From: Mycobacterium sp. 1165178.9
GTDB lineage: Bacteria; Actinomycetota; Actinomycetes; Mycobacteriales; Mycobacteriaceae
Assembly (NCBI RefSeq): GCF_001673555.1
Contig: NZ_LZMB01000055.1
Coordinates: 1 to 42,453, forward strand
DNA: 42,453 nucleotides
Direction: 5' to 3'
Under the pieces are notes generated by a model. It was not told the origin of the DNA and ran no database searches. It worked only from the letters and a program-made list of their open reading frames with translations. Shown piece by piece: positions 32,299 through 42,400 of this stretch. Positions within the stretch are counted from its first letter, which is position 1, and the number at the start of each line of letters is the position of its first letter. Both the position numbers and the translations under genes were made by a program.

Positions 32299-33062
32299 CT
32301 GACCCGGTGCGTATCGAGCGCAACGGCCCGGTGACCACGGTGATCATCGACCGACCGGCGGCCCGCAACGCGGTCAACGGCCCGACGGCCGCCGCCCTGT
32401 ATGCGGCGTTCGAGGAGTTCGACCGCGATGACACCGCGTCGGTGGCCGTGCTGTGCGGCGAGGGCGGAACATTCTGCGCCGGAGCCGATTTGAAGGCCTT
32501 CGGCACCCCCGACGCCAACGCCGTGCACCGCAGCGGCCCCGGTCCGATGGGCCCGACGCGGATGGCGCTGTCCAAGCCCGTCATCGCCGCGGTCAGCGGT
32601 TACGCCGTCGCAGGCGGCCTGGAGTTGGCCATCTGGTGCGACCTGCGGGTGGCCGAGGAGGACGCCGTGTTCGGCGTGTTCTGCCGGCGCTGGGGGGTTC
32701 CCCTGATCGACGGCGGCACCGTGCGCTTGCCCCGGCTCATCGGGCACAGCCGCGCGATGGACATGATCCTCACCGGCCGCGCGGTGGCCGCCGATGAGGC
32801 CCTGGCCATCGGGTTGGCGAATCGGGTTGTCCCCAAGGGCCAGTCGCGGCAGGCCGCAGAGGAGATGGCGGCGCAACTGGCGGCGCTGCCGCAGCAGTGC
32901 CTGCGTTCGGACCGGCTCTCGGCGCTACGCCAATGGGGGACAACAGAATCCGAGGCAATGGACTTCGAATTCGCCAGCATCTCCAGGGTGGCCGCGGAGG
33001 CGAACGAAGGCGCCGGGCGTTTCGCCGCGGGCGCGGGACGGCACGGGGCGCCGGCCGGCTAG
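32295..33062 (+). CDS. echA5: Enoyl-CoA hydratase/crotonase (EchA5)
   Basis: The 255-residue crotonase has VTTVIIDRPAARNAVNGPTA, the first oxyanion stretch GEGGTFCAGADLKAFG and the second SGYAVAGGLELAIWCDLRVA. A glutamate/aspartate follows in the expected region (GVPLIDGGTVRLPRLIGHSR). It is a second hydratase or isomerase of the same operon. ATG 32295 has GGAGG 4 bases before it and overlaps the regulator stop. The gene ends 39 bases from the convergent DUF732 gene. Confidence 0.93.
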   Translation: MTDPVRIERNGPVTTVIIDRPAARNAVNGPTAAALYAAFEEFDRDDTASVAVLCGEGGTFCAGADLKAFGTPDANAVHRSGPGPMGPTRMALSKPVIAAVSGYAVAGGLELAIWCDLRVAEEDAVFGVFCRRWGVPLIDGGTVRLPRLIGHSRAMDMILTGRAVAADEALAIGLANRVVPKGQSRQAAEEMAAQLAALPQQCLRSDRLSALRQWGTTESEAMDFEFASISRVAAEANEGAGRFAAGAGRHGAPAG

Positions 33063-33101
33063 GTACGGGGCGGCGGCCGGGTAGCGACGCCCGCTCCTGC
33101 C

Positions 33102-33833
33102 CTACGGTGCCAGCCTTACCCGGCCGGGCGGCGTGGGCGGCGTGGGCGGGGAGTCCGGACCACCTCCGCCACCGCCGGGAGGGCCGCCCGGCGCGGGAGC
33201 GGCGGGCGGCTCCTGTTGCGGTCCCGGCTGCGGCTCCTGTTGTGGTCCCGGCGGCGTCTGTTTCGGTGGCGGTTTCACCACCGGCTGGGGCGGCGTCAAG
33301 ATTTGAACCGTCGGCGGTGCGTCCGGCGGAAGTTGCGGTGGGTCCGGCTGACCCGTCTCCCCCGCGGGAAACTGCCACCTCAGGGCGGCGTAGCGGGTGT
33401 GCGCGGTGCCCCGCTGCGTCGGGTCCTGTGATCCGGGCACGGGATTCGCCATGGCCGAGATGGAAGCGATCTTCGCTTGATTGTTCGGACAGTAGGCCTC
33501 GACCGCGGCGGAGATGAATCGGGCAACGGTGCGCATGACGCGGTCGGGAGGGTATGGGCCGCCGCCCGAATTGGCATTGAACGCCCGTTGCTTCATGTCG
33601 TCGACTACGCCGTCGACCGGCATTCCGCCGTCGAGTTGGCGACAAATCCTGTGGGCGGTGGCGATGAGGCTCGGCACATTCTCTAGGGCGGGAATTTGCT
33701 TTTGGTCGAGCAGTGCCACGAATTGGTCGTCGGGGTTGGGATCGGCCGCCGCACTGTCGTGGGGCAGCATGACGACGCCGGTCAGTACCACGAAGGCCGT
33801 AACCAGGGCGCTGACGTGGTTGGTGCTGAACAT
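33102..33833 (-). CDS. Exported DUF732 protein with proline-rich tail
   Basis: The ~243-residue protein starts with a signal peptide (MFSTNHVSALVTAFVVLTGV, cleavage likely after DSAAA). A DUF732 domain follows (DDQFVALLDQKQIPALENVP, HRICRQLDGGMP, paired cysteines), then a ~70-residue tail rich in Pro, Gln and Gly with two PGPQQEP units. DUF732 proteins are common secreted mycobacterial proteins of unknown function. Starts at 33863 (ATG) and 33887 (GTG) are in frame; 33833 gives the best signal peptide, but none has a clear ribosome site. The tail sits where M. tuberculosis has mmpL5 and mmpS5. Confidence 0.8.
   Translation of the reverse strand: MFSTNHVSALVTAFVVLTGVVMLPHDSAAADPNPDDQFVALLDQKQIPALENVPSLIATAHRICRQLDGGMPVDGVVDDMKQRAFNANSGGGPYPPDRVMRTVARFISAAVEAYCPNNQAKIASISAMANPVPGSQDPTQRGTAHTRYAALRWQFPAGETGQPDPPQLPPDAPPTVQILTPPQPVVKPPPKQTPPGPQQEPQPGPQQEPPAAPAPGGPPGGGGGGPDSPPTPPTPPGRVRLAP
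33206..33251. repeat. Short tandem repeat coding for PGPQQEP units
   Basis: cggctcctgttgcggtcccgg and its near copy cggctcctgttgtggtcccgg occur in tandem within the DUF732 gene. They encode repeated PGPQQEP in the proline-rich tail and could vary in copy number between strains. Confidence 0.6.
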
Positions 33834-34008
33834 GCCGGGATTCCGTTCTGCCGGCACGATCATATGCCGCGGCTGTGCGCACGGCACCTCGAGCGGCAGA
33901 GAAAATGGTTGTGGTGCAACCGCAAACGCTGCGCCGGAAATCTGGACCGCTCGGCGGCGCCGGCCACCGCGGCACCGGTGAAAACCGATGCCGGCGAACG
34001 ACTACCGG

Positions 34009-34503
34009 TCAGCCGCCCTTGTTGATCGTGTTGCCCGAGCCGATCTCGTCGACCTTGGGGGCGCCGTCCTTGTAGGTAAGGGTGTTGTCCATCCCCAGCA
34101 CGGTGATGCGGGTGTTGACCTTGTCGAAGGTGATCTTGTTGTTGGCGCCGGTGACGGTGACGGTCTCGCAGGTGCCCGTGACGGTCAGCGTGTTGTCCGA
34201 GCCACCGACGTTAAGCGATTTGCCGGTGGCGCAGTCGAGGGTGGTGGTGGTGCCCATCGATCCGTAGTTCATCGTGTTTCCGATCTCGAGGGACGCGGTG
34301 GTGCTCGCACTGCCCGATCCCGTCGTCGGGGCGGCGCCGGCACTGGTCGTCGCGGTCGTCGCGCTGCTTTTCGTGGTGGTCGTCGAAGAGCCCGCCGGCG
34401 GGCCGGCCGTCGAACTGCAGCCGGCCAGCACTAGGGCTGCGGCGGCCGGCGTGATGGCGAACACGGCCAGGCGCAGCGAACGGTCACGAATGTAGGCGGG
34501 CAT
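34009..34503 (-). CDS. DUF3060 lipoprotein (Rv0679c-like)
   Basis: The 164-residue protein has a lipoprotein signal (MPAYIRDRSLRLAVFAITPA) with lipobox LAGC, Cys29. A Thr/Ser-rich linker (SSTTTTKSSATTATTSAGAA) is followed by a DUF3060 domain of short beta repeats (LNVGGSDNTLTVTGTCETVT, VTGANNKITFDKVNTRITVL). The repeat spacing suggests a small beta-helix or stacked sheets, which is inference. It is the Rv0679c homologue, a threonine-rich surface lipoprotein. GAGGAACC precedes ATG 34503. It is 36 bases downstream of its paralogue, likely co-transcribed. Confidence 0.9.
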   Translation of the reverse strand: MPAYIRDRSLRLAVFAITPAAAALVLAGCSSTAGPPAGSSTTTTKSSATTATTSAGAAPTTGSGSASTTASLEIGNTMNYGSMGTTTTLDCATGKSLNVGGSDNTLTVTGTCETVTVTGANNKITFDKVNTRITVLGMDNTLTYKDGAPKVDEIGSGNTINKGG

Positions 34504-34539
34504 GGTTCCTCGATTCTTGATCGGTTGTGGTGCCGTGAT

Positions 34540-34914
34540 TTAGCCCGGCACCTGCTGGAGCCGGTTGGTCATGCCCAGTTCGCGGCCGCGGTCCCACAGG
34601 GCGGGCTGACCGCCCTTGTAGAACACCGTCTGGTTGTAGCCGTACACGGTGATGTCGTGCGACACCGAATCGGCGACAACGGTGTTCGACGAACCCATCA
34701 CCGTGACGGCGTAACAGTTGCCCAGCGCGGTGACGTTGTTGCCGGTGCCGTTGACCATCAACGTGGCGTCGTTGCAGTCGATCGTCTGCTCGGTGTCCTC
34801 ACCGACGATGTGGGTGTCACCGTTCTTGGCCTGCGCTACGTTCGGCGCGGCGGCGGCGGCAACGACGGCGATGACGCAGGCGGCCAGTGACCCTGCGACG
34901 GTCGTCCACTTCAC
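34540..34914 (-). CDS. DUF3060 secreted protein (Rv0680c-like)
   Basis: The 124-residue protein starts at GTG 34914 (VKWTTVAGSLAACVIAVVAA), where GAGGGGG lies 6 bases upstream; a longer frame to ATG 34962 is less likely. A signal peptide ends near AQAKNG. The DUF3060 domain (GTGNNVTALGNCYAVTVMGS, SVSHDITVYGYNQTVFYKGG) is paralogous to that of the downstream lipoprotein, with the same C-x-T-V core and a final KGG/KDG. The pair is conserved in order with Rv0679c-Rv0680c. Function unknown. It is divergent from a TetR gene. Confidence 0.88.
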   Translation of the reverse strand: MKWTTVAGSLAACVIAVVAAAAAPNVAQAKNGDTHIVGEDTEQTIDCNDATLMVNGTGNNVTALGNCYAVTVMGSSNTVVADSVSHDITVYGYNQTVFYKGGQPALWDRGRELGMTNRLQQVPG

Positions 34915-35051
34915 TGCGGGCCCCCTCTTGGACGGGTCGGCTGCTCGAAACGAGGCAAGCATGACATTACGTCCATTTGCCTGCCCACTGGCAGATTTTG
35001 AATTCCTTTGCCCGGCGCTCCTATCCCCATGAGATTAATGTCTGGAAGGTC

Positions 35052-35074
35052 GTCAACTAGAGTCATTAGTTAAC
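35052..35074. promoter_or_regulatory. Candidate TetR operator upstream of the Rv0681-like gene
   Basis: GTCAACTA (35052-35059) and TAGTTAAC (35067-35074) are 7-of-8 inverted half-sites separated by 7 bases, 33 bases before the TetR ATG and in the divergent region with the DUF3060 genes. It could control both directions. Confidence 0.6.
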
Positions 35075-35107
35075 CGCAACCCGTTCATGCGATCGAAGGG
35101 CGACGCC

Positions 35108-35752
35108 ATGGCAGTTCCACCGGATCCGCCGCCTGCGGCCGGGCGCCCACGCGCGGGACGGCCCGCCTCCCGTCCGGCCAAGCTGAGCCGGGACGGGATC
35201 ATCGACGGCGCCCTGACGTTTCTGGATCGCGAGGGCTGGGACGCTCTGACCATCAACGCGCTGGCGATGCAGCTGGGCACCAAGGGGCCGTCGCTGTACA
35301 ACCACGTCGACAGCCTGGAGGATTTGCGGCGCGCGGTGCGGATCCGCGTCATCGACGACATCATCACGATGCTCAACCGCGTTGGCGAGGGCCGTGCCCG
35401 CGATGACGCGGTGCTGGTGATGGCCGGCGCCTACCGCAGCTACGCCCACCACCACCCCGGCCGCTACTCGGCCTTCACGCGGATGCCGTTGGGCGGCGAC
35501 GATCCCGAATACACGGCCGCGACCCGTGGCGCGGCCGCACCGGTGATCGCGGTGTTGTCCTCCTACGGCCTGGACGGCGAGGCGGCCTTCTACGCGGCAA
35601 TCGAGTTCTGGTCCGCGATGCACGGGTTCGTTTTGCTGGAGATGACCGGTGTGATGGATGAGATCGACACCGACGCGTTGTTCTCCGACATGGTGCTGCG
35701 GCTGGCGGCGGGCCTGGAAAGGCGCACCGCCGCCGATGGTGCCCTGCAGTAG
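35108..35752 (+). CDS. TetR-family regulator (Rv0681-like)
   Basis: The 214-residue regulator has a basic Pro-rich leader (AGRPRAGRPASRPAKLSRDG), a TetR helix-turn-helix (LTFLDREGWDALTINALAMQ, LGTKGPSLYNHVDSLEDLRR) and a WHG-type C-terminal domain (EFWSAMHGFVLLEMTGVMDE). ATG 35108 follows GAAGGGCG; an ATG at 35087 has no ribosome site. Divergent DUF3060 genes and an operator-like repeat lie upstream. It precedes the rpsL operon, but a promoter region separates them. Ligand unknown. Confidence 0.92.
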   Translation: MAVPPDPPPAAGRPRAGRPASRPAKLSRDGIIDGALTFLDREGWDALTINALAMQLGTKGPSLYNHVDSLEDLRRAVRIRVIDDIITMLNRVGEGRARDDAVLVMAGAYRSYAHHHPGRYSAFTRMPLGGDDPEYTAATRGAAAPVIAVLSSYGLDGEAAFYAAIEFWSAMHGFVLLEMTGVMDEIDTDALFSDMVLRLAAGLERRTAADGALQ

Positions 35753-35839
35753 CCAGTACTCCGCCACTGGCGCCGATGGTGGCGACCCGCAGCGCCCGGC
35801 TACGCCGCGCTTGCGATCACCACTGGCGCCGCCGCCGCT

Positions 35840-36075
35840 TTGACCTGCGAGACCGGCGGCGGGTATTGTGGTCCCTCGTGCCTGGCGGCTTACGGCGCCT
35901 AACCGTAAGGGAGTGGATGCCGGGCGAATTCGCGTGTCCACGAAGCATCGGGCCTCCTCCGGTGCGCAGCGCATGCGACACACCCGGGCGCGGGGTGACG
36001 CGGCCGGACATAACTGCAGTACACAGACTTGAGAACGCTGGAAGTATGCCGAACACGAACACAGAAAGCCGGTAG
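35840..36075 (+). promoter_or_regulatory. rpsL operon promoter and leader
   Basis: TTGACC (35840-35845), an 18-base spacer and TATTGT (35864-35869) match the rplJ and rpoB promoters. About 200 bases of leader follow to rpsL. The 323-base gap from the TetR stop (35753-36075) holds no gene; CCACTGGCGCC occurs twice in it (35764-35774 and 35820-35830), the second just before the promoter. Confidence 0.6.
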
Positions 36076-36450
36076 ATGCCAACCATTCAGCAGCTGGTCC
36101 GCAAGGGTCGCCGCGACAAGGTCGCCAAGGTCAAGACCGCGGCCCTGAAGGGCAGCCCGCAGCGCCGTGGCGTATGCACCCGCGTGTACACCACCACCCC
36201 GAAGAAGCCGAACTCGGCGCTTCGGAAGGTCGCCCGCGTGAAGCTGACGAGCCAGGTTGAGGTCACCGCCTACATCCCCGGCGAAGGCCACAACCTGCAG
36301 GAGCACTCGATGGTGCTGGTGCGTGGTGGCCGTGTGAAGGACTTGCCCGGTGTCCGCTACAAGATCATCCGCGGTTCGCTCGACACCCAAGGGGTCAAGA
36401 ACCGCAAGCAGGCTCGCAGCCGTTACGGCGCCAAGAAGGAGAAGAGCTGA
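36076..36450 (+). CDS. rpsL: 30S ribosomal protein S12
   Basis: The 124-residue S12 is complete: [35 protein letters not shown] with Lys43, [16 protein letters not shown] with Lys88. Both lysines are the streptomycin-sensitive type. It acts in the decoding centre. The TGA stop shares a base with the rpsG ATG (36450), so the genes are translationally coupled. The start ATG 36076 follows AAAGCCGGTAG, a weak ribosome site. Confidence 0.98.
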
Positions 36451-36920
36451 TGCCGCGCAAGGGGCCCGCGCCGAAGCGCCCGCTGGTCAATGACCCGGTC
36501 TACGGGTCGCAGCTGGTGACGCAGCTGGTGAACAAAGTTCTGCTGGACGGGAAGAAATCGCTGGCCGAACGCATTGTTTATGGAGCGCTCGAAAACGCCC
36601 GGGAAAAGACAGGTACCGACCCGGTGATCACCCTCAAGCGCGCAATGGACAACGTCAAGCCCTCCCTCGAGGTGCGCAGCCGCCGCGTCGGTGGCGCTAC
36701 GTACCAGGTCCCCGTCGAGGTGCGTCCGGATCGCTCCGTGACATTGGCTCTGCGTTGGTTGGTCAGCTTCTCCAAGCAACGCCGCGAGAAGACCATGGTC
36801 GAGCGGCTGGCCAACGAGATCCTGGATGCCAGCAATGGCCTCGGTGCCGCCGTCAAGCGGCGCGAGGACACCCACAAGATGGCCGAGGCCAACCGCGCCT
36901 TCGCGCACTATCGCTGGTAG
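36450..36920 (+). CDS. rpsG: 30S ribosomal protein S7
   Basis: The 156-residue S7 organises the 3' domain of 16S rRNA. It begins [20 protein letters not shown] and contains [38 protein letters not shown] and the closing NRAFAHYRW. Length is standard. The start overlaps the rpsL stop by one base. fusA follows after 85 bases. Confidence 0.98.
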   Translation: MPRKGPAPKRPLVNDPVYGSQLVTQLVNKVLLDGKKSLAERIVYGALENAREKTGTDPVITLKRAMDNVKPSLEVRSRRVGGATYQVPVEVRPDRSVTLALRWLVSFSKQRREKTMVERLANEILDASNGLGAAVKRREDTHKMAEANRAFAHYRW

Positions 36921-37005
36921 GGGCTCCAACGGCGCCAAAGGCAGTGTGGCCGGGCGCCAACCGACAGCGAACTAACCAAGCAATCGAAAGAGTGGGAAGA
37001 CTTCT

Positions 37006-39111
37006 GTGGCACAGAAGGACGTGCTGACCGACCTGACCAAGGTCCGCAACATCGGAATCATGGCGCACATCGACGCCGGCAAGACGACGACGACCGAGCG
37101 CATCCTCTACTACACCGGTATCAGCTACAAGATCGGTGAGGTGCACGACGGCGCCGCCACCATGGACTGGATGGAGCAGGAGCAGGAGCGGGGGATCACC
37201 ATCACCTCCGCGGCTACCACCTGCTTCTGGAAAGACAACCAGATCAACATCATCGACACCCCCGGGCACGTCGACTTCACCGTCGAGGTGGAGCGCAGCC
37301 TGCGCGTGCTCGACGGTGCCGTGGCCGTCTTCGACGGCAAGGAGGGTGTCGAGCCGCAGTCCGAGCAGGTCTGGCGGCAGGCCGACAAGTACGACGTCCC
37401 GCGCATCTGCTTCGTCAACAAGATGGACAAGATCGGGGCCGACTTCTACTTCTCGGTGAGGACCATGGAGGAGCGGCTCGGCGCCAACGCCATCCCGATT
37501 CAGCTGCCCGTCGGCTCCGAGGGCGACTTCGAGGGCATCATCGACCTGGTCGAGATGAACGCGAAGGTGTGGCGCGGCGAGACCAAGCTCGGCGAGACCT
37601 ACGACACCATCGATATCCCCGCCGAGCTGCAGGAGAAGGCTGACGAGTACCGCACCAAGTTGCTCGAGGCCGTCGCCGAGACCGATGAGGCGCTGCTGGA
37701 CAAATACCTCGGCGGCGAAGAACTCACGATCGAGGAGATCAAGGGTGCGATCCGCAAGCTGACCATCAGCTCGGAGGCCTACCCGGTGCTGTGCGGCAGT
37801 GCCTTCAAGAACAAGGGTGTGCAGCCGATGCTGGACGCCGTCATCGACTACCTGCCCTCGCCGCTGGACGTGCCGCCCGCCGTCGGCCACGTTCCGGGCA
37901 AGGAGGACGAAGAGGTCACCCGCAACCCGTCGACCGACGAGCCGTTCTCCGCGCTCGCGTTCAAGGTCGCGACGCACCCCTTCTTCGGCAAGCTGACATA
38001 CGTCCGGGTGTACTCGGGCAAGGTCGACTCCGGCAGCCAGGTCATCAACGCCACCAAGGGCAAAAAGGAGCGCCTGGGCAAGCTGTTCCAGATGCACTCC
38101 AATAAGGAGAACCCGGTGGAGACGGCCTCGGCCGGTCACATCTATGCCGTGATCGGGCTCAAGGACACCACCACGGGTGACACCCTGAGCGACCCGAACC
38201 AGCAGATCGTGCTGGAGTCGATGACCTTCCCCGACCCGGTCATCGAGGTGGCCATCGAGCCCAAGACGAAGAGCGACCAGGAGAAGCTGTCGCTGTCGAT
38301 CCAGAAGCTCGCCGAGGAAGACCCGACCTTCAAGGTGCACCAGGACACCGAGACCGGCCAGACCGTCATCGGTGGCATGGGCGAGCTGCACCTGGACATC
38401 CTGGTGGACCGGATGCGGCGCGAGTTCAAGGTCGAGGCGAACGTCGGTAAGCCGCAGGTCGCCTACAAGGAGACCATCCGTCGCGTGGCGGAGAAGGTCG
38501 AGTTCACCCACAAGAAGCAGACGGGTGGCTCGGGCCAGTTCGCGAAGGTGCTGATCAACCTCGAGCCGTTCCACGGTGAGGACGGTGCGACCTACGAGTT
38601 CGAGAACAAGGTCACCGGTGGCCGTATCCCGCGTGAGTACATCCCGTCGGTGGACGCCGGAGCCCAGGACGCGATGCAGTACGGCGTGCTGGCCGGCTAC
38701 CCGCTGGTGAACTTGAAGGTCACCCTGCTCGACGGGGCGTTCCACGAGGTCGACTCGTCGGAGATGGCGTTCAAGATCGCCGGTTCGCAGGTACTGAAAA
38801 AGGCTGCGCAGCAAGCGCAGCCGGTCATCCTGGAACCGATCATGGCCGTCGAGGTCACCACGCCCGAGGACTACATGGGCGACGTGATCGGCGACCTGAA
38901 CTCCCGCCGTGGCCAGATCCAGGCCATGGAGGAGCGGAGCGGTGCGCGCGTTGTCAAGGCGCACGTGCCGTTGTCGGAGATGTTCGGCTACGTCGGCGAC
39001 CTGAGGTCCAAGACTCAAGGCCGGGCGAATTACTCCATGGTGTTCGACTCGTACGCCGAAGTGCCGGCGAACGTGTCGAAGGAGATCATCGCGAAAGCGA
39101 CGGGTCAGTAA
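37006..39111 (+). CDS. fusA: Elongation factor G
   Basis: The 701-residue translocation GTPase starts at GTG 37006 ([20 protein letters not shown]) with GTGGGAAGA upstream. G motifs: [13 protein letters not shown] (G1), [11 protein letters not shown] (G2), DTPGHVDFT (G3) and NKMDKIGAD (G4). Domain IV shows [14 protein letters not shown] and domain [21 protein letters not shown]. Part of rpsL-rpsG-fusA-tuf; tuf starts 110 bases downstream. Confidence 0.98.
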   Translation: MAQKDVLTDLTKVRNIGIMAHIDAGKTTTTERILYYTGISYKIGEVHDGAATMDWMEQEQERGITITSAATTCFWKDNQINIIDTPGHVDFTVEVERSLRVLDGAVAVFDGKEGVEPQSEQVWRQADKYDVPRICFVNKMDKIGADFYFSVRTMEERLGANAIPIQLPVGSEGDFEGIIDLVEMNAKVWRGETKLGETYDTIDIPAELQEKADEYRTKLLEAVAETDEALLDKYLGGEELTIEEIKGAIRKLTISSEAYPVLCGSAFKNKGVQPMLDAVIDYLPSPLDVPPAVGHVPGKEDEEVTRNPSTDEPFSALAFKVATHPFFGKLTYVRVYSGKVDSGSQVINATKGKKERLGKLFQMHSNKENPVETASAGHIYAVIGLKDTTTGDTLSDPNQQIVLESMTFPDPVIEVAIEPKTKSDQEKLSLSIQKLAEEDPTFKVHQDTETGQTVIGGMGELHLDILVDRMRREFKVEANVGKPQVAYKETIRRVAEKVEFTHKKQTGGSGQFAKVLINLEPFHGEDGATYEFENKVTGGRIPREYIPSVDAGAQDAMQYGVLAGYPLVNLKVTLLDGAFHEVDSSEMAFKIAGSQVLKKAAQQAQPVILEPIMAVEVTTPEDYMGDVIGDLNSRRGQIQAMEERSGARVVKAHVPLSEMFGYVGDLRSKTQGRANYSMVFDSYAEVPANVSKEIIAKATGQ

Positions 39112-39221
39112 AAATCTGCTGGGAGTAATCTTGCCGGGTCATTGGAATGCCTTGGACGCGGCACAACTGAAAACACCAACACTGCTTTAACAAGCACCAA
39201 CTAGTCCAGGAGGACACAGAA

Positions 39222-40412
39222 GTGGCGAAGGCGAAGTTCGAGCGGACGAAGCCGCACGTCAACATCGGGACCATTGGTCACGTTGACCACGGCAAGACCA
39301 CGCTGACCGCGGCTATCACCAAGGTTCTGCACGACAAGTACCCCAACCTGAACGAGTCCCGCGCGTTCGACCAGATCGACAACGCGCCCGAGGAGCGTCA
39401 GCGCGGTATCACCATCAACATCTCCCACGTGGAGTACCAGACGGAGAAGCGTCACTACGCCCACGTCGACGCCCCGGGCCACGCCGACTACATCAAGAAC
39501 ATGATCACCGGTGCGGCCCAGATGGACGGCGCCATCCTGGTGGTGGCCGCCACCGACGGCCCGATGCCGCAGACCCGTGAGCACGTGCTGCTGGCCCGTC
39601 AGGTCGGCGTGCCCTACATCCTGGTCGCGCTGAACAAGGCCGACATGGTCGACGACGAGGAGCTGCTGGAGCTCGTCGAGATGGAGGTCCGCGAACTGCT
39701 GGCCGCCCAGGAGTTCGACGAGGACGCCCCCGTCGTGCGGGTCTCGGCGCTCAAGGCCCTCGAGGGCGACGCCAAGTGGGTCGAGTCGGTCGAGCAGTTG
39801 ATGGAGGCCGTCGACGAGTCGATCCCGGACCCGGTCCGCGAGACGGAGAAGCCGTTCCTGATGCCTGTCGAGGACGTCTTCACGATCACCGGCCGTGGCA
39901 CGGTGGTCACGGGCCGTGTCGAGCGCGGCATCATCAACGTCAACGAAGAGGTCGAGATCGTCGGTATCAAGCCGACCAGCACCAAGACCACCGTCACCGG
40001 TGTCGAGATGTTCCGCAAGCTGCTCGACCAGGGTCAGGCCGGCGACAACGTCGGGCTGTTGCTGCGCGGTATCAAGCGTGAGGACGTCGAGCGCGGTCAG
40101 GTCGTGACCAAGCCCGGCACCACCACCCCGCACACCGAGTTCGAGGGCCAGGTCTACATCCTGTCCAAGGACGAGGGCGGTCGGCACACGCCGTTCTTCA
40201 ACAACTACCGTCCGCAGTTCTACTTCCGCACCACCGACGTGACCGGTGTGGTGACGCTGCCGGAGGGCACCGAAATGGTGATGCCCGGTGACAACACCAA
40301 CATCTCGGTGAAGCTGATCCAGCCCGTCGCCATGGACGACGGCCTGCGGTTCGCGATCCGTGAGGGTGGCCGCACCGTCGGCGCCGGCCGGGTCGTCAAG
40401 ATCATCAAGTAA
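39222..40412 (+). CDS. tuf: Elongation factor Tu
   Basis: The 396-residue EF-Tu starts at GTG 39222 with AGGAGG 8 bases upstream. G motifs: [38 protein letters not shown] and SALKALEG; domains II and III are intact to GRVVKIIK. It brings aminoacyl-tRNA to the ribosome. Last gene of the operon, closed by a long hairpin terminator. Only one tuf gene is seen here. Confidence 0.98.
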   Translation: MAKAKFERTKPHVNIGTIGHVDHGKTTLTAAITKVLHDKYPNLNESRAFDQIDNAPEERQRGITINISHVEYQTEKRHYAHVDAPGHADYIKNMITGAAQMDGAILVVAATDGPMPQTREHVLLARQVGVPYILVALNKADMVDDEELLELVEMEVRELLAAQEFDEDAPVVRVSALKALEGDAKWVESVEQLMEAVDESIPDPVRETEKPFLMPVEDVFTITGRGTVVTGRVERGIINVNEEVEIVGIKPTSTKTTVTGVEMFRKLLDQGQAGDNVGLLLRGIKREDVERGQVVTKPGTTTPHTEFEGQVYILSKDEGGRHTPFFNNYRPQFYFRTTDVTGVVTLPEGTEMVMPGDNTNISVKLIQPVAMDDGLRFAIREGGRTVGAGRVVKIIK

Positions 40413-40422
40413 TTCGAATCGC

Positions 40423-40463
40423 CACAAAGCCCGGATTGCCGAGTCGGCAATCCGGGCTTTGTG
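40423..40463 (+). terminator. Intrinsic terminator of tuf
   Basis: A 20-bp perfect inverted repeat, CACAAAGCCCGGATTGCCGA (40423-40442) with its complement at 40444-40463, 10 bases after the tuf stop. The inner pairs open to a small loop, and CTTTGTG closes it. It is one of the strongest hairpins in the window. Confidence 0.93.
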
Positions 40464-40568
40464 CGCCTAACTGGCTCGGACCAAAGCGGAAGAGTCCCTG
40501 CGGTAGCGGGGCCGCCTGGTTTAGGATTTGCCCATCTTTTCCTGACGGTAGCGTTGCGGGGGGTTGGC

Positions 40569-41327
40569 ATGTCGTTCGTTCAAGCGACGCCCGAATTCGT
40601 CGAGGCAGCCGCGGGGGACCTGGCCACTATCGGGTCGACGATCACCTCTGCCAACACCGCCGCGTTTGGTCCGACATCGGGTGTGCTGGCCCCCGGCGCC
40701 GATGAGGTGTCGGCGAGTATCGCCGCACTCTTCGATGCGCACTCCCAGGTCTATCAGGCGCTCAGCGCCCAGGCGACCGCGTTCCACAGCCAGTTCGTCG
40801 AGCTGATGAACGGTAGTGCGGCACACTACGCGTTCGCCGAGGCCGCCAACGCCGCGCCGCTGCGGGCCGCGGCGGCCCAGGCGTCGGTGGCCGCACAGGT
40901 ACCGGCGGTCAGCGCCGGCGCCGTGGGTACGTCCGCACCGGCCGCGCCCCCGGGACCGCTGGCGGCGGCGGTGACGCGGGTGGCGGCCGCGACGCCGCCG
41001 GCATCGGCCGGCACGCCGGTTGCGGCGGCTCCGGCGGGATCGGCGACGCTGGCCTCGGCCACCACGCGGGCCGGCGCGGCGCGAGTCGTGACGCCGGCTT
41101 ACGCGCCGGCGACATCTCCGGCCACCGTCCAGCCAACGGCGTCGGTGGCGACGCCGGCCGGCGCTTCCGCCGTGGCCCCGCCGACCGGAGTGCCGCCGCA
41201 GACTTCCGCGGCTTCGACGATGCCGGTGTCGGCGCGCACCGTGCCGCACCCAGCGGCCGCCGCGCAGCCGGAGACCCAGGCGGGCACGCCGGTCAAGCGG
41301 GTGCCGGTCGCGCCCCCCGAGCGGTGA
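40569..41327 (+). CDS. PE-family protein with Ala/Pro/Thr-rich tail
   Basis: The 252-residue protein has a full PE domain in residues 1-100: [20 protein letters not shown], then [20 protein letters not shown] and a YxxxE secretion signal, YAFAE at 87-91. The remaining ~150 residues are low-complexity Ala, Pro and Thr ([20 protein letters not shown]). PE proteins are exported by ESX (type VII) systems, usually as a heterodimer with a PPE partner; none is nearby, so the partner must be elsewhere or absent. ATG 40569 follows a G-run (GCGGGGGGTT). It lies directly behind the tuf terminator, a place where M. tuberculosis has no PE gene. Tail function unknown. Confidence 0.9.
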   Translation: MSFVQATPEFVEAAAGDLATIGSTITSANTAAFGPTSGVLAPGADEVSASIAALFDAHSQVYQALSAQATAFHSQFVELMNGSAAHYAFAEAANAAPLRAAAAQASVAAQVPAVSAGAVGTSAPAAPPGPLAAAVTRVAAATPPASAGTPVAAAPAGSATLASATTRAGAARVVTPAYAPATSPATVQPTASVATPAGASAVAPPTGVPPQTSAASTMPVSARTVPHPAAAAQPETQAGTPVKRVPVAPPER

Positions 41328-41415
41328 CCTGACGCGGTTTGCGTGTATCGGGTTCGCCGCGACTCCGTGGGCGCTAATCTGACACGGATTCCCCAGTAAG
41401 TGACAGGAGGGGCAT

Positions 41416-42176
<761 letters not shown>

Positions 42177-42230
42177 CTAGCAGCGCAACTGAAACGTGTT
42201 CTAATTCACCCGGCGCCGCCGAGCGAGCTC

Positions 42231-42400
42231 CTAGATTTCGGAGATGATCGACGCGCGCCGGCTCGTGTATTCGTCGTCGGTCAGCGCCCCACTGGCGTGC
42301 AGATCCTTCAGCTCCTGCAACCGCGCGGCGATCGACGGTTCGGGTGGCGTGACGACCGCCGCCGCCGCGGGCGCCGCGGCGGCGGCGGCCGGGGCGGGTT
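42231..42400 (-). pseudogene. SHOCT-domain C-terminal fragment of the membrane protein, inverted
   Basis: The minus strand reads an Ala/Pro linker (PAPAAAAAAPAAAAVVTPPE) then SIAARLQELKDLHASGALTD and DEYTSRRASIISEI and a TAG stop (42233-42231). This is a standard SHOCT domain, the expected C-terminus of the membrane protein that starts at 41416. It is followed, still on the minus strand, by about 90 bases and the SDR start, which confirms that the whole 42010-42400 block is a single inverted piece. Confidence 0.85.
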
